DNA of 64,000 nucleotides from Pilibacter termitis (GCF_900167335.1 NZ_FUXI01000001.1:39014-103013), one strand, 5' to 3'. Counted from the stretch's first letter, positions 54,163 to 63,272 are shown. Numbers and translations: made by a program. Notes: generated by a model not told the origin, from the sequence alone.

Positions 54163-55575
54163 CTAAATCCCAAGTTGTTTTGATACATTTCCATAACAAA
54201 TATCGGCAACAATTTTCCCTAAAAATTCTTCATCTTCAGGTACCTGTCCTCTATTTACCCATTCTCCAATCAAATTGCACAAAATGCGTCTGAAATATTC
54301 GTGTCGTGGGTAGCTTAGGAAACTTCTTGAGTCGGTAAGCATTCCGACAAAATTGCCAAGCAAGGACTGCTGTGCCATAGTGATTAATTGAGTAATCATA
54401 CCCTCACGTGTGTCGTTAAACCACCATGCTGCACCAAACGTCAAGCGTTGCACCATACCACCTTGGAAACTTTGAAGTGCTGTGGCAAGTGGTAACCAAT
54501 CCGTTGGATTTAATGAATAACAAATCATACGCGGTAGTGCGTTTTCTTCTTCAGCTACCGCAAGCAATTTCACCAAATGTTCGGTAATCGCTGGTTGATC
54601 CCCAGAGGAGTCTCCTCCAACATTGATCCCAATTTCTCTTTGCATTTTCGTTGAATCATTGCGAAATGCGTTCAGATGAAGTTGCATCGTCCAACCTTTT
54701 TTCACATAGTGTTTCATCAGATGAAGTTGAAGTGCTGTGGTAAATTTCGCACGTTCACTAGCGGTAAAATCCGTTTCTCCTTTGATTGCCCGATCGAAAA
54801 TATTTTCTAATTCTTCACTTGTTGCTTGTTCAAAATAGAAACTGTTCAACCCGTGGTCACTCAAACGTCCACCGACTTCATGGAAAAAGTCCACACGTTG
54901 TGCTAACACTGTTTTTAACTCTTCAAAACTCTGAATTTCTCGGTTGGAAACTTTGGCTAGACGAGCGATATAGTTAGGGTAATCACTCGTTTGAATACTC
55001 CACGCATTGTCCGGTCGAAACGTTGGCAACACTTTGATTTGCACCTCTTCATAAACTTCAGCTAACTTCTGATGATATTCCAAAGTATCCGCTGGATCGT
55101 CTGTCGTGCAAAGTGCTTTGACATTCATTTTTTTGAGCAACTCTTGAGGTCGACAATCATCTGTGTGAACCTTTTCATTTACCCTCTGCCACACACTCGC
55201 CGCCGTCTTTTCCGTTAAGACATCTTCAATTCCGAAATAACGTCGCAACTCCAAATGACTCCACTCAAAAATTGGATTCCCAATCGCTTTTTCTAGCGTG
55301 CGAGCAAAGGCGAGGAATTTTTCCTCGTCCTCTCCGTCACCAGAGATAAATTGCTCATCTTCGCCATTTGTTCGCATCAATCGCCATTTGTAATGGTCAC
55401 CCAATCCATTGTCATTCAACCATAAGCGTGTAATGTTTTCATACATCCGATTTTCATAAATTTCCTTTGCCTCTAAATGACAGTGATAATCTATAATCGG
55501 CTGATGTTTTGCATAGTTGTGATAAAGACGTATTGCCCATTCATTTTCTAAAAGAAAATTTTCATCTAAGAACAT
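54163..55575 (-). CDS. uxaC: Glucuronate isomerase (uronate isomerase)
   Basis: A 470-residue amidohydrolase-fold isomerase that turns glucuronate into fructuronate (or galacturonate into tagaturonate). The metal motif IDYHCHLEAKEI lies near the N terminus. Also seen are CTTDDPADTLEYH, HEVGGRLSDHGLN and MLTDSRSFLSYPRHEYFRR. ATG 55575 has AAGGGAAG 7 bp upstream, at the uxuA stop. The frame to 55608 would overlap uxuA. Third gene of the uxuB-uxuA-uxaC run. Confidence 0.94.
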   Translation of the reverse strand: MFLDENFLLENEWAIRLYHNYAKHQPIIDYHCHLEAKEIYENRMYENITRLWLNDNGLGDHYKWRLMRTNGEDEQFISGDGEDEEKFLAFARTLEKAIGNPIFEWSHLELRRYFGIEDVLTEKTAASVWQRVNEKVHTDDCRPQELLKKMNVKALCTTDDPADTLEYHQKLAEVYEEVQIKVLPTFRPDNAWSIQTSDYPNYIARLAKVSNREIQSFEELKTVLAQRVDFFHEVGGRLSDHGLNSFYFEQATSEELENIFDRAIKGETDFTASERAKFTTALQLHLMKHYVKKGWTMQLHLNAFRNDSTKMQREIGINVGGDSSGDQPAITEHLVKLLAVAEEENALPRMICYSLNPTDWLPLATALQSFQGGMVQRLTFGAAWWFNDTREGMITQLITMAQQSLLGNFVGMLTDSRSFLSYPRHEYFRRILCNLIGEWVNRGQVPEDEEFLGKIVADICYGNVSKQLGI

Positions 55576-55579
55576 CTCA

Positions 55580-56659
55580 TCACTTCCCTTGCTTACTTGA
55601 TTTGTCAAGAGATTCCCAAAGACCTAAAATATAGCTTGCTCCGATTGCTCTATCGTACAATCCATACCCCGGTCTTCCTGTTTCACCCCAGATAAATCGT
55701 CCATGATCTGGACGAATGTAACCGTCAAAACCATTGTCATATAAAGATTTCAAGACTTTATACATATCCAAACTTCCCTCTGTTGAAAGGTGAGCAGATT
55801 CGTAAAAATCTTTGTTTTCGATGATTTTGATATTGCGAACGTGAGCAAATGGAATACGATCACGTCTAGCAAATTCTGCCAACAATTCATAAACGTCATT
55901 TTCAGGTCCCTCAGCAATTGAGCCAACACAAAATGTAATGCCGTTTGATTTGGAGTCTACTGCATTGCAAATCCAGTCTAAATCCTCACGATTTTTCACC
56001 ACACGTGGCAAACCGAAAATAGAATACGGTGGATCATCTGGGTGAATCGCCATTTTGATCCCTACTTCCTCACACGTTGGAATAATTGCCTCTAGGAAAT
56101 ATTTCAAGTTCTCACGAAGTTTTGTATCATCGACTCCTTCGTATGCCTTGAACAATTCCGTCACGTGTGCCAAACGTTCTGGCTCCCAGCCCGGCAAAAT
56201 ATTCCCATTTGAATTACTCAATACCTCCTCTACAATTTCTTCTGGCGATTTTTGAATCCCTGCAAGCTCAAATGCCATTGTTTTAGAACCGTCTGGCAAA
56301 ATATACTCCATATCCGTCTTAATCCAGTCAAAAATTGGCATGAAATTGTAGCAAATTACTTTAATGCCATATTTTCCTAGATTGCGAATTGTTTGCTTGT
56401 AATTTTCAATATAACGTTCACGAGTTGGCAAGCCAATTTTGATGTCATCGTGAATGTTCACTGACTCGATTACCTCAAGCTCCATGCCAGAGGCAGCACA
56501 TTCTTCTTTTAGTGCTTTGATTTTCTCTTCTGGCCACACCTCACCAACTGGCACGTCATATAAGGCTCCGACCACCCCTGTTACACCCGGAACTTGTCGG
56601 ATATTTTCAAGTGTCACCTTATCATTTTCACTACCAAACCATCGCATTGTCATTTTCAT
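55580..56659 (-). CDS. uxuA: Mannonate dehydratase
   Basis: A 359-residue TIM-barrel enzyme that dehydrates D-mannonate to 2-keto-3-deoxygluconate. Conserved features are MRWFGSENDKVTLENIRQVPGV at the N terminus, KVICYNFMPIFDW, and the metal ligands in MAIHPDDPP, FCVGS and RPDHGR. The family start MKMTMRWFG corresponds to ATG 56659. In-frame ATGs at 56671 and 56668 are closer to AAAGGA, so the exact start is uncertain by up to four codons. Confidence 0.94.
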   Translation of the reverse strand: MKMTMRWFGSENDKVTLENIRQVPGVTGVVGALYDVPVGEVWPEEKIKALKEECAASGMELEVIESVNIHDDIKIGLPTRERYIENYKQTIRNLGKYGIKVICYNFMPIFDWIKTDMEYILPDGSKTMAFELAGIQKSPEEIVEEVLSNSNGNILPGWEPERLAHVTELFKAYEGVDDTKLRENLKYFLEAIIPTCEEVGIKMAIHPDDPPYSIFGLPRVVKNREDLDWICNAVDSKSNGITFCVGSIAEGPENDVYELLAEFARRDRIPFAHVRNIKIIENKDFYESAHLSTEGSLDMYKVLKSLYDNGFDGYIRPDHGRFIWGETGRPGYGLYDRAIGASYILGLWESLDKSSKQGK

Positions 56660-56683
56660 TGTTATCATCATTCCTTTCGATTT

Positions 56684-58312
56684 CTATTCTTTTAATTCTT
56701 CTTGTAAAGTTTTACGAACACTCCCGACATCACGAGTCATGCGAACGAAATATTCATGAATTTTCTCTGCTATCCCTGCCTCGTATAAGTCCACTCCGAA
56801 AATACGTTCATTACTTAAAATCGGATATAAAATATCTTTCGGTTCAAAGAGATTGCCTAAGTCCACTATTCTTAGATAGCCAAATAATTCTTTCAACAAC
56901 GGATCTGGTGAAACGCCAAAATATTCTCCGTTGTCATCTAGCTCAAGCAAATAACGAAGCCATGCTGCAATCGTCAGCGGAATAAAGCGTAATTCGCTTA
57001 TATCGTGTTCGTCACTTTCCATATATGCTTTAATCGTTTCGCCATAGCGGATCCCCACTTTTTGCGAAGTATCTGTTGCAATTCTTTGCGGTGAATCTGG
57101 AATGTTCGGATTGACCAAACGAAGATTGATCACTTCGTCAATGAACGCTTTTGGATTGATGATTTTCGGATTGACTACAACAGGTAACCCTTCGTCATAC
57201 CCCAATTTTTCAACCAATTTTCGTAAATCTTCGTCTTGCATTTCCTTGTAAATTCTGTCATAACCAAACAGGCAACCAAATATCGCAAGAGAGGTATGCA
57301 ATGGATTGAGACAAGAACAAACTTTCATCAAATCAGCATTGTTTACCGTTTCCCTATCCGTCATATAAATGCCTGCTTTTTCAAGTGGCGGACGACCATT
57401 CGGGAAATTGTCCTCAATCACTAAATAACTTGTCTCTTCTGTATTAACAAACGGTGCAAATGCTGCACCCTCCTCAAATTCCATTCCTTCAATTCCATCT
57501 TTTGCCAACTCTGTCGCAATAGTAGTGCTAGGTAAAGGAGTAATTCGATCAATCATACTAAATGGAAACGCAACTTTCGTATCATCTGATAGCCATGCAA
57601 CAAATCCATTTTCAACTTTTCCATTTTCCTCCCAACCTTTTGCAATCACTAAAAGATTTTCCTTAAAGCGTTCGCCGTTATGAGAAAAATTATCCGTTGA
57701 AACCATCGCAATCGGCACACCACCGTTAAGATAACGCTGATAGAGCAAGTAGGCATAAATTGCCATAGAAGTACTCAACTCTGCAAAATTTGCACCATTT
57801 TCAATATCAGCTTTCGCTTGCGGAGTAAGATTACCCTCTATATCTTTTACCGTATAACCTTTTTCCGTAATCGTCACCGTCACAAGTTGCAAAGAGTTTT
57901 GCTTAAATACATCGACCATTCGCTCAACAGATTGTGAAACTTCTGAAGAAAGATAGTATGCTTCTGCAGTTGAAGCAATCAATTCTTTTTCTACGCTTCC
58001 ATCTGATTTCATCACGACGTTTAAACTTCGATTGTCTAATTTGTTGTAGACATTATTAATCAACGTACGACCAAATGTGTCTGCAACTATAATACCTGTA
58101 TTCATTTCCCCTTTGTTTAATAAATCTTGTGCAACTTTCGCATGAAGACAACGATAAAGATTGCCTCCTCCAAAATGCACCCACTGAGGATTTTTCTTCG
58201 TTTCTTCCCGCATTTTTTTCTCGTCAAATTGAGGCAAGCGAATGTTCGCTTTCTCAAATGCACGCTGGTTTTCTAAAAACTCAACTCCCCAATTATCTGT
58301 AATTTGTACCAT
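56684..58312 (-). CDS. uxuB: Fructuronate reductase (mannitol dehydrogenase family)
   Basis: A 542-residue long-chain polyol dehydrogenase. NAD-binding VHFGGGNLYRC (about 45-55), VTITEKGYTV, AMVSTDNFSHNGERF (about 202-216) and the catalytic-lysine region VNPKIINPKAF match the family. In context it reduces fructuronate to mannonate. ATG 58312 follows AAAGGAG at 9 bp. First gene of the hexuronate operon, behind a strong promoter with a cre-like site. Confidence 0.9.
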   Translation of the reverse strand: MVQITDNWGVEFLENQRAFEKANIRLPQFDEKKMREETKKNPQWVHFGGGNLYRCLHAKVAQDLLNKGEMNTGIIVADTFGRTLINNVYNKLDNRSLNVVMKSDGSVEKELIASTAEAYYLSSEVSQSVERMVDVFKQNSLQLVTVTITEKGYTVKDIEGNLTPQAKADIENGANFAELSTSMAIYAYLLYQRYLNGGVPIAMVSTDNFSHNGERFKENLLVIAKGWEENGKVENGFVAWLSDDTKVAFPFSMIDRITPLPSTTIATELAKDGIEGMEFEEGAAFAPFVNTEETSYLVIEDNFPNGRPPLEKAGIYMTDRETVNNADLMKVCSCLNPLHTSLAIFGCLFGYDRIYKEMQDEDLRKLVEKLGYDEGLPVVVNPKIINPKAFIDEVINLRLVNPNIPDSPQRIATDTSQKVGIRYGETIKAYMESDEHDISELRFIPLTIAAWLRYLLELDDNGEYFGVSPDPLLKELFGYLRIVDLGNLFEPKDILYPILSNERIFGVDLYEAGIAEKIHEYFVRMTRDVGSVRKTLQEELKE

Positions 58313-58515
58313 TTGGCACTGCTCCTTTCTCTTGTTCAAAATCATGCACTTGGGATTTTTGTGCGTTGCATTTGTAACAAAAAGTTTCTACTCCATTACG
58401 TTAATCACTTTACGCTTATCCCAAATTGCTCATTTTCAATTCTTATATGTTTCGATGATGAAACCGCATTTTTTCTACACTTTTTCACCAATTCCTCACC
58501 TAACCTCTACGTTGT

Positions 58516-58544
58516 ATATTACACTATGTCGAAAATTAATGCAA
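58516..58544 (-). promoter_or_regulatory. Promoter of the uxuB-uxuA-uxaC operon
   Basis: On the minus strand: TTGCAT (58539-58544), 17-bp spacer, TAATAT (58516-58521). Gives a leader of about 195 nt before uxuB. Confidence 0.75.
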
Positions 58545-58553
58545 GCGTTTTTC
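58539..58553. promoter_or_regulatory. cre-like site overlapping the uxuB -35 box
   Basis: ATGCAAGCGTTTTTC has a perfect TGCAAGCG half and matches 12 of 14 positions of a TGNAARCGNWWWCA-type consensus. Overlap with the -35 box would suit CcpA repression. Confidence 0.5.
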
Positions 58554-58582
58554 AATATTTTTTTTAAATTTATTTTTATCGC

Positions 58583-58610
58583 TTGATATAACTGTATTTT
58601 TTGCTATTAT
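58583..58610 (+). promoter_or_regulatory. Candidate promoter of the GntR regulator gene
   Basis: TTGATA at 58583-58588, 16-bp spacer, TATTAT at 58605-58610. It leaves a leader of about 240 nt with no gene or clear structure. Confidence 0.5.
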
Positions 58611-58853
58611 ATATGTTATAGTATTCTTTTTCCTCTTGTAACATTTCATGCCTTTTGAGTTTTTCTTGTTGCAACAACGAATAAAGAATGTCTTGCTCGA
58701 CAACTATCGGAAAAAAGATTGATGCTTATTTCACATTTTATTTCCTAACGAGCAGTCTTACACTTAGTTTTTTTACCTTTTCCATCTATAAAAAAGGGAG
58801 AGATTTTACTTTCCTTTTAGTATATAACATTTTAAAAATTGAAAGGAGTTCCT

Positions 58854-59537
58854 ATGTTAAAACACACGTTTAAATATGCAACAGAGTCTAGCCGTGACTT
58901 TGTTTACCGCACCATCCAAGAGAGCATTGTTGAATTTTATTTGCGTCCAAATGAACGCATTAGCGAAGTTGCAATCTCTGAGGAATTAAATTTGAGTCGC
59001 ACACCGATTCGAGAAGCCTTGATTTTACTTGAGAGCGAATCCCTCATTGAAGTGCGACCTAAGGTGGGGACTTATGTTACAAAAATTGAAACAGACTCTG
59101 TAAAAACCGTAGTATTTATGCGGAAAGTAATTGAAGCTGAAATTATCCGTTTAGCTTGTGAACAATTTAGCGAGGAAGATTTTGCAGCTGTTTCTCAAAT
59201 TCTTAACGCACAAAAAACCCTGCTTTCTTTACATGATGAATTTGATTCCTTATTCTCTTTGGACAATTCCTTCCACCAAGCAATTTATAAAGCAGTCGGC
59301 AAGGAAGAAACATGGTTTAAGCTACAAAAACTAAGCAGTCCATTTAACCGAGCAAGAAAATTAGATATTATGCTTGGCAACGCAATCGAAAAACGCATTG
59401 ACGAGCATGAAGAACTTCTTGAGATTATTAAAAACAAAGAAATCGAAAAAATCGACGACTTTGTGAAAAAACATTTAAACAACGTGGACGATCTACTCGA
59501 AAGATTACACGAAAACTTTTCAGAGTATTTCATTTGA
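58854..59537 (+). CDS. GntR family regulator, FCD (FadR C-terminal) subfamily
   Basis: A 227-residue regulator. The winged helix (about 1-75) contains ISEVAISEELNLSRTPIREAL and the wing LIEVRPKVGTYV. The FCD ligand domain (about 85-225) has metal-site residues in LDNSFHQAI, DEHEELL and FVKKHL. It is divergent to the hexuronate operon, and FCD-GntR proteins commonly answer to hexuronates (UxuR/ExuR type), so it probably represses uxuB-uxuA-uxaC and the TRAP genes. ATG 58854 follows AAAGGAG; an upstream TTG at 58839 overlaps that site. Confidence 0.88.
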   Translation: MLKHTFKYATESSRDFVYRTIQESIVEFYLRPNERISEVAISEELNLSRTPIREALILLESESLIEVRPKVGTYVTKIETDSVKTVVFMRKVIEAEIIRLACEQFSEEDFAAVSQILNAQKTLLSLHDEFDSLFSLDNSFHQAIYKAVGKEETWFKLQKLSSPFNRARKLDIMLGNAIEKRIDEHEELLEIIKNKEIEKIDDFVKKHLNNVDDLLERLHENFSEYFI

Positions 59538-59583
59538 AAAAACGCATGAAGGTAACTTTTTTAGGTTACCCTCATGCGTTTTA
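59537..59583 (+). terminator. Terminator of the GntR gene
   Basis: AAAACGCATGAAGGTAAC and GTTACCCTCATGCGTTTT, an imperfect 18-bp stem with one mismatch and a T-rich tail. Confidence 0.88.
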
Positions 59584-59633
59584 TTTGCTAAAAAATTAAA
59601 ATCGCTCAAAAATTCTTGGTTGCTCATCTTCAT

Positions 59634-59662
59634 TTGACAAAAAAACTAATAAATACTACTCT
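59634..59662 (+). promoter_or_regulatory. Candidate promoter of the LytTR regulator
   Basis: TTGACA at 59634-59639, 17-bp spacer, TACTCT at 59657-59662. Confidence 0.5.
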
Positions 59663-59725
59663 GATTGTGGGTAGTGTTTTTTTGTGCGTGCGACTCTTTT
59701 TATATTTTAGGGAGACATTATAAGC

Positions 59726-60467
59726 ATGAATATTTTTATATTAGAAGACGACTTTCTTCAGCGAAGACAGCTCGTTCATATTATTAAGAGCATTGGAAAA
59801 GAAGAGCATTATCATTACGAAAAAGTTTTTTCGACCTCCAAGCCAGAGGAGTTATTGAATGTGGCACAAGAAGTTGGAGAGCATCAAATTTATTTTTTAG
59901 ACATTCAAATCAATGGAAATGACCTTGCTGGTTTGGAAGTTGCACGAGAGATTAGAAAAAAAGATAGGTATTGTTCCATTGTTTTTATTAGCTCTTTCCC
60001 AAATTATATGTGGAAAAGCTATTCTTACAGTGTTTCTGCTCTTGATTTCATTGTAAAAGTGCATGAGAGAGAAAAATTGCAACATGCTATTTCTAAAAAT
60101 TTAAAAATTGTTGCAGAAAATTGTAAAAGAACGATTGCACAAGAATCTTTTTTTTCTTCAAAACTCTCATAATAGTATCCATGTAAGATTTGATGATATT
60201 TTCTTCTTTGAAACAAGCGAAGTAGAGCATTATTTAAACTTGAAAACTAGAAATGGAGAATACCGCTTTCGAGAGACAATTAAAAACCTTTTGAACAAAG
60301 ATAAACGACTTTTCCAGAGCAATCGTTCCTTTGTTATCAACATTGAAAATATAGTAACACTCGATAAGAAAAACAAAATCGCTATTTTTGAGGACGGAAG
60401 TTATGCTTACATTTCTTTAAAGAAATTTAAAGAGCTAGAGAAATTATTAAAAAAATTACATGAATAA
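59726..60467 (+). pseudogene. LytTR-family response regulator (AgrA/ComE-like), frameshifted at an eight-T run
   Basis: Two reading frames together make one regulator of about 246 residues. The first part, 59726-60172, is a receiver domain with acidic pocket LEDD, phospho-acceptor D59 in YFLDIQ and switch lysine in FIVKVHE. The second, in the next frame up to 60467, is a LytTR DNA-binding domain with DIFFFETSEVEHYLNL and RSFVINIENI. Removing one T from the run at 60148-60155 joins them: E-S-F-F then LQNSHNSIHVRF. So there is a single-base insertion, slippage site or sequencing error. No histidine kinase or peptide gene is adjacent. GGGAG lies 11 bp before ATG 59726. Confidence 0.8.
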
Positions 60468-60472
60468 AAAAC

Positions 60473-60499
60473 GGCTAGGAAAAATTCAAAATCTAGCCT
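60473..60499 (+). terminator. Terminator after the LytTR gene
   Basis: GGCTAG and CTAGCC pair around a 15-nt loop, followed by TAATT. A weak terminator by itself. Confidence 0.45.
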
Positions 60500-60504
60500 A
60501 ATTA

Positions 60505-60567
60505 AACTAGAAAAATCGCAGAAAATCAACCATTGAGAAAATGGAATTTCTACGATTTTTCTAGTTT
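60505..60567. terminator. Bidirectional terminator between the LytTR gene and sdaAA
   Basis: AAACTAGAAAAATCG and CGATTTTTCTAGTTT form a perfect 15-bp stem around a 33-nt partly paired loop. Confidence 0.75.
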
Positions 60568-60585
60568 TATCACAATCTCTTTACT

Positions 60586-60602
60586 TTTTAGAGGTGCCTT
60601 TA
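60586..60602. repeat. MITE-like end at the sdaAA stop codon (copy D)
   Basis: TTTTTAGAGGTGCCTTTA matches the terminal repeat of the sodA-flanking MITE. Its last bases supply the TAA stop of sdaAA on the minus strand. Confidence 0.55.
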
Positions 60603-61481
60603 TACACTCTCTTTCTCCCCAAAAATTCGATTACCAATCATTTTTCCTGTTGGAGTTTGTGCGAGTCCTCCTTCAGCAGTTTCTTTAAAAATACTTGGCA
60701 TTGCCCGTCCTACTTGATACATACAAATAATAACCTCATCGGCTGGGATGACTGATTGAATCCCTGCAAGTGCCATATCGGCTGAAATAAATGCTTGTGA
60801 GGCACCGAGAGCATTGCGTTTTACGCAAGGTACTTCGACAAGTCCTGCTACGGGGTCACAAATCAAGCCCATCATATTTTTCAGCGTAATAGCAACTGCG
60901 TTCGCTGCAATTTCTGGCGTACCGCCATTTGCCATTACAAGTGCTGCTGCTGCCATTGCACTGGCTGACCCTACTTCTGCTTGGCAACCTCCTTCTGCAC
61001 CGCTAATTGAGGCATTATTTGCCATTACCAAACCAAATGCTCCTGCTGTAAACAAGAAATCCAACTGCTGCTCATGCGTCAAATTCAACTTTTCGCTTGC
61101 TGCAAGCAAAACAGCTGGCACACAACCTGCTGAACCAGCTGTCGGTGTCGCACAAATCAACCCCATTTTTGCGTTGACTTCGTTGACCGCAATCCCATTT
61201 CTGACCGCTTTTAAAATCACTTCACCACTTAAAAAGTTGCCACTGTCAATGTAATCATTCATACGCTTAGCATCTCCACCTGTAATTTTTGTTACAGATT
61301 TCACACCTTTAATTCCTTCCTCAACCGATGAAATCATCACTTCCAGATTTCTTTCCATAAGCTGAAGAATTTTTTTCCGACTGCGACCTGTTAATTCTTC
61401 CTCTGTCGCAATCATCAACTCTGCTACTGAATCATTATACTTTTTCGCTTGTTCAATTATATCCTGAATTGAATAAAACAT
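60600..61481 (-). CDS. sdaAA: L-serine dehydratase, iron-sulfur-dependent, alpha subunit
   Basis: A 293-residue subunit that holds the [4Fe-4S] cluster. Cysteines are in GLICATPTAGSAGCVPAV, GGCQAEVGSA and LICDPVAGLVEVPCVKRNA. With SdaAB it converts L-serine to pyruvate and ammonia. It lies 52 bp downstream of sdaAB. The start is ATG 61481 with GTGAGGATAAA upstream. The stop codon comes from a MITE-like end. Confidence 0.95.
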   Translation of the reverse strand: MFYSIQDIIEQAKKYNDSVAELMIATEEELTGRSRKKILQLMERNLEVMISSVEEGIKGVKSVTKITGGDAKRMNDYIDSGNFLSGEVILKAVRNGIAVNEVNAKMGLICATPTAGSAGCVPAVLLAASEKLNLTHEQQLDFLFTAGAFGLVMANNASISGAEGGCQAEVGSASAMAAAALVMANGGTPEIAANAVAITLKNMMGLICDPVAGLVEVPCVKRNALGASQAFISADMALAGIQSVIPADEVIICMYQVGRAMPSIFKETAEGGLAQTPTGKMIGNRIFGEKESV

Positions 61482-61533
61482 TTTATCCTCACTTTACATC
61501 CACATTCTTGAAACTAAATGCAGAATTTTATTT

Positions 61534-62205
61534 TTAATGGAAAAAACTCACATTGTGCAAATGTGGTATATCCTTAATTTCCTGACAAACATCTTCTACT
61601 CTTGGTGAATCCACTTCAATAATCATAATCGCCTTATCACCTTTTGAGGCTCTCGTCACATTCATTTGGGCAATATTGATTTCATTTGCACTCAAAATAT
61701 TGGTCACTTTCGCAATCATACCGGGAACGTCTTGGTGAACGATAATAAACGTTGGCGTTCCCATAGAAAGTGAAATGTCAAAACCATTCAATTCTGTCAC
61801 TTGAATATTCCCGCCACCAATTGAAATGCCTGTTGCACTCATCTTCTTCTCGCCTTTTTCAAGGACAATGCGTGCTGTATTCGGATGTTCTGCTCTATCT
61901 TCCTTATGCGGAATAAACGCTACCTCAATTCCTTCCTCGTAAGCCAATTTTAGCGATTGTGACAGCCTGTTGTCATCTGGATTCATACCTAAAAGTCCGC
62001 CAACAATCGCAATATCCGTTCCATGCCCACGATATGTTTTCGCAAAACTTTCGTACAGATGAATATCCACTTTTTCAGGTGCCTCACCAAAAATAGAGCG
62101 AACAATTTTGCCAATTCTCGCAGCACCTGCCGTATGCGAACTACTCGGTCCAACCATAACAGGCCCAATAATATCAAAAACGCTCTTATAACGTATGCTT
62201 TTCAT
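61534..62205 (-). CDS. sdaAB: L-serine dehydratase, iron-sulfur-dependent, beta subunit
   Basis: A 223-residue subunit. The N-terminal part has SVFDIIGPVMVGPSSSHTAGAARIG, the family signature, and the C-terminal ACT domain (about 148-220) starts FIIVHQDVPGMIAKVTNILS, probably binding serine. It is the first gene of sdaAB-sdaAA. GAAGGATGAATTTAG precedes ATG 62205. Confidence 0.95.
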   Translation of the reverse strand: MKSIRYKSVFDIIGPVMVGPSSSHTAGAARIGKIVRSIFGEAPEKVDIHLYESFAKTYRGHGTDIAIVGGLLGMNPDDNRLSQSLKLAYEEGIEVAFIPHKEDRAEHPNTARIVLEKGEKKMSATGISIGGGNIQVTELNGFDISLSMGTPTFIIVHQDVPGMIAKVTNILSANEINIAQMNVTRASKGDKAIMIIEVDSPRVEDVCQEIKDIPHLHNVSFFH

Positions 62206-62331
62206 CTAAATTCATCCTTCTCATCTTTTCTACTCTCTTCATTTTAATCAAAATAACCACTCAAGTAAATCAATGTCTATTCTTTTTTTGGTTTCAAGAT
62301 TATTTCTTCTCCTTAAATTGTTCATTTAACA

Positions 62332-62496
62332 TTTAAGGGCACCTCTAAAAACTCGCACTTATCCTAAATTGCTAGTTTTCCGATTTTCTTCGTCAATCTC
62401 CTCAACCTATGAACCACATAGCTTTCGTCGATTTCCTCGATAATCGAAAAACTAGCTAATTTAGTCTTAAGCGGAGTTTTTAGAGGTGCCCTTAAA
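62332..62496. repeat. MITE-like element upstream of sodA (copy E, complete)
   Basis: A 165-bp element with perfect 23-bp terminal inverted repeats TTTAAGGGCACCTCTAAAAA-CTC, extended imperfectly to about 44 bp (CTAAATT.GCTAG). It has no coding capacity and could fold into one long hairpin. The outer TTTAA/TTAAA may include a target duplication. The rest of 62206-62645 has no gene. Confidence 0.8.
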
Positions 62497-62570
62497 AAAA
62501 TAGTATTCCCACTCTTTTCTTATGGTTTCCGATAATTTCCCAATGAACTTTTATCTTTCAAGCAGATTAC

Positions 62571-62599
62571 TTCTCTTTTTGGCTCATTCGGTCTACAAT
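62571..62599 (+). promoter_or_regulatory. Candidate sodA promoter
   Basis: TACAAT at 62594-62599 with a poor -35 (TTCTCT, 62571-62576), 75 bp downstream of the MITE. Confidence 0.4.
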
Positions 62600-62645
62600 A
62601 TTCACTGTAAGCATTTACGAATAATTTTTTTTGGAGGGATTCTCA

Positions 62646-63254
62646 ATGAGCTATACTTTACCAGATTTACCATATGCCTATGATGCACTTGAACCACACT
62701 TTGATGTGGAAACAATGCACTTGCACCATGACAAACATCATGCAACATATGTTGCAAATTTAAACGCTGCGGTAGAAAAATATCCAGAGTTATTTAACAA
62801 AAAGGTCGAAGAACTTGTTGCTGACCTTGAAAATGTGCCAGCTGACATTAAGATTGCCGTGCAAAATAACGGTGGTGGACACGCAAATCACAGTTTCTTC
62901 TGGGAAATTTTAAGCGGAAACGGTGGCGGAAATCCAACAGGTGAAATTGCTGAAGCGATTGAAAAAACATTTGGTAGTTTCGAGTCTATGAAAGAAGATT
63001 TCAAACTTGCTGCAACAGGTCGCTTTGGTAGCGGCTGGGCTTGGCTTGTCGTTGACAATGGAGAGTTGAAAATCACTTCTACTGCCAACCAAGACTCACC
63101 ACTTACTAACGGTCAAACTCCTGTTCTTGGACTAGATGTTTGGGAACACGCTTATTACTTGAAATATAAAAACGTCCGTCCAGACTACATCGCTGCTTTT
63201 TGGAACTTGGTGAACTGGGATGTGGTGAATGAAAACTACAAAAAAGCTTTGTAA
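62646..63254 (+). CDS. sodA: Superoxide dismutase (Mn type)
   Basis: A 202-residue Fe/Mn superoxide dismutase. Metal ligands are visible in [23 protein letters not shown] and [13 protein letters not shown]. Gly in NNGGGH and Gln in TANQDSPL are the residues typical of manganese enzymes. ATG 62646 follows GGAGGG at 7 bp; the TTG at 62631 is inside that site. It removes superoxide in the cytoplasm. Related MITE-like elements lie on both sides. Confidence 0.97.
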   Translation: MSYTLPDLPYAYDALEPHFDVETMHLHHDKHHATYVANLNAAVEKYPELFNKKVEELVADLENVPADIKIAVQNNGGGHANHSFFWEILSGNGGGNPTGEIAEAIEKTFGSFESMKEDFKLAATGRFGSGWAWLVVDNGELKITSTANQDSPLTNGQTPVLGLDVWEHAYYLKYKNVRPDYIAAFWNLVNWDVVNENYKKAL

Positions 63255-63272
63255 TAAGAAATTTACCAAATA

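Noticed and set aside
60814-61254. 146-codon plus-strand frame opposite sdaAA
   Set aside because: Shadow of a well-supported gene with intact cluster cysteines.
62332-62496. Insertion sequence upstream of sodA
   Set aside because: Only 165 bp, with no transposase frame; MITE-like instead.
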